A stretch of 7,489 bases of DNA from JANRKG01 sp033763635 (GTDB lineage Bacteria; Cyanobacteriota; Cyanobacteriia; GCF-001939115): positions 1 through 7,489 of the forward strand of contig JANRKG010000040.1 of assembly GCA_033763635.1 (NCBI GenBank), given 5' to 3'. Both the position numbers and the translations under genes were made by a program. Every line of letters starts with the position of its first letter. The stretch's first letter is position 1. Of this stretch, positions 1 through 4,456 are shown piece by piece. The notes beneath the pieces are model-generated. The model saw nothing but the letters and a program-made list of their open reading frames with translations, searched no databases and was not told the DNA's origin.

Positions 1-472
1 CTCCCCACTTTGCTCCAACCACTTTGGGTTGCAACAAAATGTGGCCTGCGATCGCCGTCAAATCCTGGTCTGTCAGGTTCCGCATCTTGGGGAAGATGTC
101 CGTACTCTTCAGGCTGGGATGAACTTCTGCGATCGATTCAGCACCGTCATAGGTGGTGGGGTCTTTCATGTAGTCCACCAGGGCTTCAATGTTATTGCGA
201 GGGGGGGTCGCCAGGTCCAGGGTTTCGGGATCAAGACCGATGTTTGGATCTGTCTTGGTAACACCACCCACATGGCAGGTGCCACAGGCGTAGTTAAACA
301 AGCGCTTCCCTTCCGATACCTGCTTCAGGCTCAGAACAACCGTATCTCCCTGATTATTTAAGGGAACGGTGCGGGTCGCTTCATCCAGTTCAGCGGCATT
401 GACGGACCCCACCAGCATTTGAAAGGCGAAAAATACAGTGGCTAGGGCAAGCCAAATGTATCTCTTAACCAT
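1..472 (-). CDS. psbV: Photosystem II cytochrome c550 (PsbV), 3' end cut by window edge
   Basis: Extrinsic lumenal haem protein of photosystem II that stabilises the Mn4CaO5 cluster and its chloride and calcium requirement. The reading frame starts at ATG 472 and runs off base 1 after 157 codons. Residues 1-26 form a signal peptide (VKR n-region, hydrophobic core, cleavage after VNA), and the mature chain begins AELDEATRTVPLN. The haem site is CGTCH (63-67); His67 and His118 correspond to mature His41 and His92, the bis-histidine ligands of the family. PRNNIEALVDYMKDPTTYDG and EVHPSLKSTDIFPKMRNLT are nearly invariant PsbV blocks. The visible end, VVGAKWG, is mature residue 131 of the usual 137, so only about six residues (a GGKxYY-like tail) and the stop lie outside. 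AGGAGA sits about five bases before the ATG. accD lies 368 bases upstream on the same strand. The gene appears intact; identification is near certain. Confidence 0.97.
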   Translation of the reverse strand, partial: MVKRYIWLALATVFFAFQMLVGSVNAAELDEATRTVPLNNQGDTVVLSLKQVSEGKRLFNYACGTCHVGGVTKTDPNIGLDPETLDLATPPRNNIEALVDYMKDPTTYDGAESIAEVHPSLKSTDIFPKMRNLTDQDLTAIAGHILLQPKVVGAKWG

Positions 473-840
473 GATTCTCCTCTAAGTTGCTAAGTGTGAC
501 TCAGTTATCAAGTAAAGATTTTGACGAGAGGCCACCCAATCAACACCCACCCTCGCTACCAACTGGACCCAACCCTGAAGGGATGGGTTTTAGAGGTTAC
601 TCCAGTGAGGTATCAAACCAGTTTGTTCCAGCAAAAACGCTGAGATAAACAAACCTGTAAGGCTGATCGAATGATCCGCTTGCCGATAAAAGTTGATTGA
701 GCCGTTTTATCAATATCATGACACTGACTGTCACCTTTCCAAACATTCATTTTTGGATGAGGAATGCTGGCATCCACGCCAGGGATCAAGTAAGAGGAAT
801 AGATTAAGTCAATCTTTTGAAAGATTCAGGCTTTCCTCAT
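473..840. other. Intergenic region accD-psbV (psbV leader/promoter region)
   Basis: These 368 bases lie between the accD stop and the psbV start, both on the minus strand. I find no convincing coding sequence. A candidate psbV ribosome binding site (AGAGGAGAATC before ATG on the minus strand) is at the left end. The sequence holds a small inverted repeat at 719-733 (TGACA, 5-base spacer, TGTCA) and a larger imperfect palindrome at 567-588, described separately. No good sigma-70 -35/-10 pair could be assigned for psbV, and no classical hairpin plus U-tract follows accD, so I cannot tell from sequence whether psbV has its own promoter here or also receives accD readthrough. Confidence 0.6.
567..588. 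repeat. Imperfect palindrome in psbV upstream region
   Basis: ACCCA-A-CCCT and AGGG-A-TGGGT form arms of ten bases with one A/A mismatch around a two-base centre. In RNA the centre would open to a TGAA-type tetraloop. On the plus strand the right arm runs into TTTT. It lies about 95-115 bases before the psbV start. It could be a protein-binding site or a leader hairpin; nothing in the sequence decides between these. Confidence 0.5.
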
Positions 841-1761
841 TTAGCCGGAGGTCGTACTCAAAGTTCGATGATCCAGCAAGGGCACCAGGGGAGGAGTCGA
901 ATCCAGGGGTTGGTGTAGACGAATCAGTTGAGCCAGGGTTCTTTTCAGCTCCGTGCGCGGCACGATCGCATCCACAAAGCCATGCGCCAGTAAATACTCT
1001 GCCGTCTGGAAGTTCTCAGGCAGTTTTTCCCGCAGGGTTTGTTCGACAACCCGACGACCTGCAAACCCGATCGTCGCCTTCGGTTCCGCCAAAATAATGT
1101 CCCCCAGCATAGCGAAGCTGGCCGTCACCCCCCCAGTGGTTGGGTGAGTCAGAACGGGGATGTAGAGCAGACGAGCTTCCCGATGGCGTTCTAAAGCACC
1201 GGAGATTTTCGCCATTTGCATCAGGCTCAACATCCCTTCCTGCATTCGTGCCCCCCCAGAAGCACAAACGATGATCACGGGAAGCCGCTGGCTCGTGCCG
1301 TACTCAATCAGGCGAGTTAGCTTTTCGCCAACCACCGATCCCATACTGCCCCCCATAAACCGGAAATCCATGACCCCCAGTGCAATGGGCAGCCCATCTA
1401 AACGACCAATGCCCGTCTGGACGGCATCTGCCAGTCCCGTTTTTTCCTGGGCTTCTTTGATCCGATCGCTGTAGGACTTTCGATCACGGAACTTCAGGGG
1501 ATCGACGGGCCGCAGCGTTTCGTCCAACTTCACCCAGGTATTACTATCAGTGAGTTGCTGAATGCGCTCTTCACTATAAACCCGGACATGGTGGTCACAT
1601 TCTGGGCAGACCATCTGGTTCGATCGCAAATCCTTAGCGTAGGTTAAAACCCCGCAGGCTTCGCACTTTGTCCACAGTCCATCGGCAATTTCCCGTTCTT
1701 GACGTTCTCGGCTGATTGGGCCTTGTTTCGGTCGATTCGCAAACCAATCAAATAAAGACAT
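841..1761 (-). CDS. accD: Acetyl-CoA carboxylase carboxyltransferase subunit beta
   Basis: Beta half of the carboxyltransferase that, with AccA, moves the carboxyl group from carboxybiotin on AccB to acetyl-CoA, giving malonyl-CoA for fatty acid synthesis in the cytosol. The 306-residue protein begins MSLFDWFANR, the family's usual start. Four cysteines (C33, C36, C52, C55, two CxxC pairs) form the N-terminal zinc ribbon typical of bacterial and plastid AccD. The crotonase-fold core carries GGSMGSVVGEK (137-147), ASGGARMQEG (167-176), PTTGGVTASFAMLGD (207-221) and GFAGRRVVEQT (232-242), the segments shaping the oxyanion holes and CoA site. The last 20 residues are a variable tail. AAGGAG lies 13 bases before the ATG, rather distant. 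The gene stands alone, divergent from acsF across 566 bases; no accA, accB or accC is nearby, as is common in cyanobacteria. No broken motif seen. Confidence 0.98.
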   Translation of the reverse strand: MSLFDWFANRPKQGPISRERQEREIADGLWTKCEACGVLTYAKDLRSNQMVCPECDHHVRVYSEERIQQLTDSNTWVKLDETLRPVDPLKFRDRKSYSDRIKEAQEKTGLADAVQTGIGRLDGLPIALGVMDFRFMGGSMGSVVGEKLTRLIEYGTSQRLPVIIVCASGGARMQEGMLSLMQMAKISGALERHREARLLYIPVLTHPTTGGVTASFAMLGDIILAEPKATIGFAGRRVVEQTLREKLPENFQTAEYLLAHGFVDAIVPRTELKRTLAQLIRLHQPLDSTPPLVPLLDHRTLSTTSG

Positions 1762-2188
1762 GGAGAAACCTTGGCTCCTTCTGGATGCGAGATATGCAAC
1801 AGGGGACTCTGATTGTTGCCTGGAACCTGATCAAGACCGGAATTCAAGCCTGACATAACAAGAAATCGGAAAGAACCGGGCAGAAACAGAGTCACCACAA
1901 CTTTGACTCTTAGCTTCTAATTATTGAAAGCCTCATCCTACAAGAATGTCACAAAAGTTGACACTATGTATCAAGTCTTAACGGTTCGGATCTCCCTCCC
2001 TCACCGGGACCCTGGTAAACTATATGGGATAGAAAATCCCGTTAGTGCCTTGGCCTACTCAGAGATTTAGCCTGTTAATCATTCGATTTTCTGGCTTTAC
2101 GAAAGTTCTTAATTTTCAGGTTCCTGACTGTTTAGAGGCGATCGTAAAGTTAGATAACGGGATTAACTTCCTGAGTCTCGGTCTGAAA

Positions 2189-2230
2189 TCATCAAATGTA
2201 AGTCATCAAATGTAAGTCATCAAATGTAAG
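2189..2230 (+). repeat. Three perfect 14-bp tandem repeats in acsF leader
   Basis: TCATCAAATGTAAG occurs three times head to tail at 2189-2202, 2203-2216 and 2217-2230 with no mismatch. Each copy contains ATGTAA, a start codon followed directly by a stop, at 2196, 2210 and 2224. The period of 14 is not a multiple of three, so this is not a coding repeat. The array lies 98-139 bases upstream of the acsF start codon. Confidence 0.95.
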
Positions 2231-2289
2231 CAGTCATTTAAGCTGTAAGCAGTCATTTAAGCGGCAACTAAGCGATAGTCATTTAAGCG
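2225..2289 (+). repeat. 19-bp tandem duplication and AGTCATTTAAGC repeats
   Basis: TGTAAGCAGTCATTTAAGC is duplicated exactly at 2225-2243 and 2244-2262; its first six bases overlap the end of the third 14-mer. The core AGTCATTTAAGC appears a third time at 2277-2288. The overlap suggests that the two repeat families grew from one another by slipped replication. The array sits within the probable acsF 5' leader. Confidence 0.95.
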
Positions 2290-2326
2290 AAGCAATTCTA
2301 AGCGAAACAAGCGAAAGTGTAAGCGA
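2270..2326 (+). repeat. Five phased AAGCGA motifs directly before acsF
   Basis: AAGCGA starts at 2270, 2285, 2300, 2309 and 2321, giving spacings of 15, 15, 9 and 12, all multiples of three. The motifs are out of phase with the acsF ATG at 2328, and a TAG directly follows the first, so they do not encode an N-terminal extension. The last copy ends one base before the start codon, where a Shine-Dalgarno sequence would normally lie. Confidence 0.85.
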
Positions 2327-2327
2327 C

Positions 2328-3404
2328 ATGGTAGATTCCCTCAAGAAACCTCAATTTGAAGAGTTAAGGCCAGGGATCAAAGTTCCCGCCAAGGAAAACA
2401 TCCTCACCCCTCGGTTCTATACAACCGATTTTGATGAGATGGCAAGAATGGACATCTCTGTCAACGAAGACGAGTTGCGCGCCATTCTGGAAGAGTTTCG
2501 TACAGATTACAATCGGCACCACTTTGTCCGGGATACGGAATTTGCCCAGTCCTGGGACCACATTGATGGAGAAACTCGTCAACTGTTCATCGAGTTTCTG
2601 GAGCGGTCCTGTACGGCTGAGTTTTCCGGTTTCCTGCTGTACAAAGAACTGTCTCGCAAGCTGAAGGATAAAAGCCCCCTGTTGGCTGAGTGCTTCTCCC
2701 TCATGTCCCGCGACGAAGCCCGTCATGCTGGCTTCCTCAACAAAGCGATGTCTGACTTCGGGCTATCCCTGGATTTGGGCTTCCTGACTCAAAGCCGGAA
2801 GTACACCTTCTTCAAACCCAAGTTTATTTTCTACGCGACCTACCTTTCAGAAAAGATTGGCTACTGGCGATATATCACTATCTATCGCCACCTGGAGTCG
2901 CACCCCGAAAATCGCATCTACCCCATCTTCCGCTTCTTTGAAAACTGGTGTCAGGACGAGAACCGTCACGGGGATTTCTTCGATGCCATCATGCGGGCGC
3001 AGCCCAGCTTCTTGAATGATTGGAAAGCGAAACTGTGGTGTCGGTTCTTCCTGCTATCTGTGTTCGCGACGATGTTCCTCAATGACATTCAGCGGAAAGA
3101 CTTTTATGCATCACTGGGCCTGGATGCACGGGACTACGACATCTACGTTATTCAAAAGACCAATGAAACCGCAGGTCGTGTTTTCCCCGTGATTCTGGAT
3201 GTGGACAATCCAGAGTTCTTCCAGCGGTTAGACAAGTGTACTCAGAATAACGAGAAGTTGACGGCGATCGCGAACTCGAACGCCCCCGCCCCCGTGAAGT
3301 TCCTCCAGAAGTTGCCCCTCTATCTCTCGAATGTTTGGCAACTGGCTAGCCTGTACTTCATGAAGCCGATTCAAATGTCTCAGCTTGCAGGAACCGTTCG
3401 GTAA
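2328..3404 (+). CDS. acsF: Mg-protoporphyrin IX monomethyl ester (oxidative) cyclase
   Basis: Diiron, oxygen-dependent enzyme that forms the fifth (isocyclic) ring of chlorophyll, turning Mg-protoporphyrin IX monomethyl ester into divinyl protochlorophyllide at the membrane. The 358-residue protein matches AcsF/CHL27/Ycf59 from end to end. MVDSLKKPQFEELRPGIKVP is the family N-terminus, so the start at 2328 is firm although no clear Shine-Dalgarno precedes it (AAGTGTAAGCGAC). The ferritin-like diiron core shows E98 in CTAEFSGF, then SRDEARHAGF (E130, H133), and CQDENRHGDF (E211, H214), the two ExxH pairs. FFKPKFIFYATYLSEKIGYW (161-180) is another family block. The C-terminus is the variable part. 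It reads away from accD and ends at an intrinsic terminator, so it is probably monocistronic. This is the aerobic cyclase, not the radical-SAM BchE. I cannot tell from the window whether a second low-oxygen acsF paralogue exists elsewhere in the genome. Confidence 0.98.
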   Translation: MVDSLKKPQFEELRPGIKVPAKENILTPRFYTTDFDEMARMDISVNEDELRAILEEFRTDYNRHHFVRDTEFAQSWDHIDGETRQLFIEFLERSCTAEFSGFLLYKELSRKLKDKSPLLAECFSLMSRDEARHAGFLNKAMSDFGLSLDLGFLTQSRKYTFFKPKFIFYATYLSEKIGYWRYITIYRHLESHPENRIYPIFRFFENWCQDENRHGDFFDAIMRAQPSFLNDWKAKLWCRFFLLSVFATMFLNDIQRKDFYASLGLDARDYDIYVIQKTNETAGRVFPVILDVDNPEFFQRLDKCTQNNEKLTAIANSNAPAPVKFLQKLPLYLSNVWQLASLYFMKPIQMSQLAGTVR

Positions 3405-3444
3405 GCTTTTGTCTTACGGTATCCTCTGGTAAATTTTCTGCTCT

Positions 3445-3477
3445 AGCGGCTCTACCCCTGGTAGGGCTGCTTTTTTT
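3445..3477 (+). terminator. Intrinsic terminator of acsF
   Basis: A 12-bp stem (3445-3456 with 3460-3471, including two G-U wobbles) closes a CCT loop and is followed by a run of T to 3477. It begins 40 bases after the acsF stop. This is a textbook rho-independent terminator and separates acsF from the next plus-strand gene. Confidence 0.93.
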
Positions 3478-3495
3478 CGAATTGCTTTTTTTCGA
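3468..3495 (+). repeat. Duplicated T-tract of the acsF terminator
   Basis: TGCTTTTTTTCGA occurs at 3468-3480 and again at 3483-3495, a 15-base period. The second copy has the T-run but no hairpin of its own. It looks like a local tandem duplication of the terminator's 3' end. Confidence 0.85.
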
Positions 3496-3541
3496 CTAAC
3501 ATTGCAAGATTGCGACAACGAGGGAGAGGGGGAGAACGGGA

Positions 3542-4384
3542 GTGGTTTGTCAACTTATCAGGTGTTGGTTCAGGCGCGGGAAGCAGAGATGGCTGCCAGT
3601 AGCGGCAGTCGGGTGGATGGGAGGATGGGCGATCGGCCTCCTATTGCCCATCCTCCCGGTCCTGGCCCACGATCCCGTCTTCCCTCATGTCGTTCCCTCC
3701 ATGCCTGATCGGTCCTCCGTCAAAGCACAGGATTCTTCGACAACGATCGCGCAACAGCCTCCCTCCCCGTCTGTTGAAATCAACCCCCAAATCATTGAAA
3801 ACAGCCCGGTGCTTCAGCGCTGGTTGAAGGAAGTACCGGATGTGCTGTTTGAGATTGAAAACGATCCCAGCTTTCGCACTCGGTTTCGGTTGGGATATTC
3901 CCAGTTTCCCTCCACCAACCAAATCAGCGGCGTGAATGTGGGAGTGGAAGACCTGTTCATCGCCCAGACTGGCTTTACCATCAGTGCCGATTACCAGACC
4001 AGTTTCACGCCCCGATCGGTGACGGGAGGGAACGATCGCGTCAACTGGGGTGCAGGTCTTCAATACTATCTGCGTCCCCTCGGAAGCTACATCAATGTCG
4101 CCCCTGTGATTGGCTACCGCCGCATCGAAACCAGCCTCTACACCAGTGAGGGGCTGAACGTTGGAGCGAAATTATTTCTGGTGCTGTCTCGTGGTGGGGG
4201 AGCAGATCTCGCGATCACACAGACTTGGCTGGCTCCAGGGACGGGGAATGAGGTAGGAATGACCACCCTCTCCGCAGGGTATGCCCTCACCTATAACCTG
4301 CGCCTATCGACCGATATCCAGTTTCAGAACAGCCGTCAGCGTCAGGATAGTCGCGTGGGAATTGTGTTGGAGTGGATGCCGTAA
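3542..4384 (+). CDS. Secreted/outer-membrane beta-rich protein of unknown function
   Basis: I recognise this only as resembling a conserved cyanobacterial family without an assigned role. The start is GTG at 3542, supported by a purine-rich GAGGGGGAG seven bases upstream; ATG 3589 is out of frame. Residues 1-42 look like a long signal peptide: basic n-region (R11, R12, K14, R16), hydrophobic 18-41, possible cleavage after VLA. Residues 43-80 are a low-complexity Ser/Pro/Gln linker. From SPVLQRWLKEVPDVLFEIEND (88-108), which could be a short amphipathic helix, the chain continues into alternating hydrophobic strands (about 112-120, 130-139, 143-155, 168-178, 182-196, 204-216, 222-229, 240-263, 271-278) separated by polar turns, as in a small outer-membrane barrel. 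The last residues, LEWMP, lack a terminal phenylalanine, though tryptophan is near the end. It is single-gene, between the acsF terminator and convergent sir. Confidence 0.85.
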   Translation: MVCQLIRCWFRRGKQRWLPVAAVGWMGGWAIGLLLPILPVLAHDPVFPHVVPSMPDRSSVKAQDSSTTIAQQPPSPSVEINPQIIENSPVLQRWLKEVPDVLFEIENDPSFRTRFRLGYSQFPSTNQISGVNVGVEDLFIAQTGFTISADYQTSFTPRSVTGGNDRVNWGAGLQYYLRPLGSYINVAPVIGYRRIETSLYTSEGLNVGAKLFLVLSRGGGADLAITQTWLAPGTGNEVGMTTLSAGYALTYNLRLSTDIQFQNSRQRQDSRVGIVLEWMP

Positions 4385-4388
4385 GGGG

Positions 4389-4427
4389 AATGGGTAATAG
4401 ATCATTGGATTTTCCCTATTACCCATT
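4389..4427. repeat. Perfect 12-bp inverted repeat between convergent genes
   Basis: AATGGGTAATAG (4389-4400) and CTATTACCCATT (4416-4427) are exact complements around a 15-base loop. The hairpin starts five bases after the stop of the plus-strand gene and lies 21 bases beyond the sir stop on the minus strand. It could slow or end transcription from both sides, but neither strand has a U-tract after it, so I call it an inverted repeat and only a possible bidirectional terminator. Confidence 0.85.
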
Positions 4428-4456
4428 GACCCATCCCCCATTACCCACTACCCATT
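4422..4456. repeat. CCCATTA-like heptamer array overlapping the sir stop
   Basis: Variants of CCCATTA begin at 4422, 4430, 4437, 4444 and 4451, spacing 8, 7, 7 and 7. The array shares its first unit with the right arm of the inverted repeat and runs through the sir stop codon (4448-4450), so the repeat encodes the last residues of Sir. Degenerate short heptamer arrays of this sort are common in filamentous cyanobacterial genomes. Confidence 0.75.

Larger units (their letters stand above)
1762..2327. promoter_or_regulatory. Divergent intergenic region accD / acsF
   Basis: This 566-base gap must hold promoters for accD (minus) and acsF (plus). I see no protein-coding sequence; an 11-codon frame from ATG 1946 lacks a ribosome binding site. 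Notable elements are TTGACA at 1958-1963 without a matching -10; GGGAT-AGAAA-ATCCC, a short inverted repeat at 2026-2040; and AATCCCGTTA at 2035-2044, whose exact complement TAACGGGATT recurs at 2155-2164. The right-hand 140 bases, 2189-2327, are packed with short direct repeats listed separately. No promoter could be assigned with confidence on either strand. Confidence 0.6.

Noticed and set aside
10..361. Plus-strand open frames of 83 and 110 codons
   Set aside because: Both lie opposite the psbV coding strand, which has overwhelming family similarity.
693..1097. Plus-strand open frame of 134 codons
   Set aside because: Mostly antisense to accD with low-complexity Ser/Arg/Pro composition; no ribosome binding site or recognisable domain.
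1644..1898. Minus-strand open frame of 84 codons overlapping the accD start
   Set aside because: Runs in another frame through the accD N-terminus; the AccD reading is certain, and this product resembles no protein I know.
1946..1981. 11-codon plus-strand frame in the accD-acsF gap
   Set aside because: No ribosome binding site and too short to support as a gene.
1958..1986. Sigma-70 promoter from TTGACA at 1958
   Set aside because: No acceptable -10 hexamer at 16-18 bases; only the -35-like half is present.
2189..2289. CRISPR array
   Set aside because: Repeat units are 14 and 19 bases and directly adjacent with no unique spacers.
3641..4063. Minus-strand 140-codon frame
   Set aside because: Antisense to the beta-rich protein gene, which has a good start, a signal peptide and consistent beta-strand pattern.
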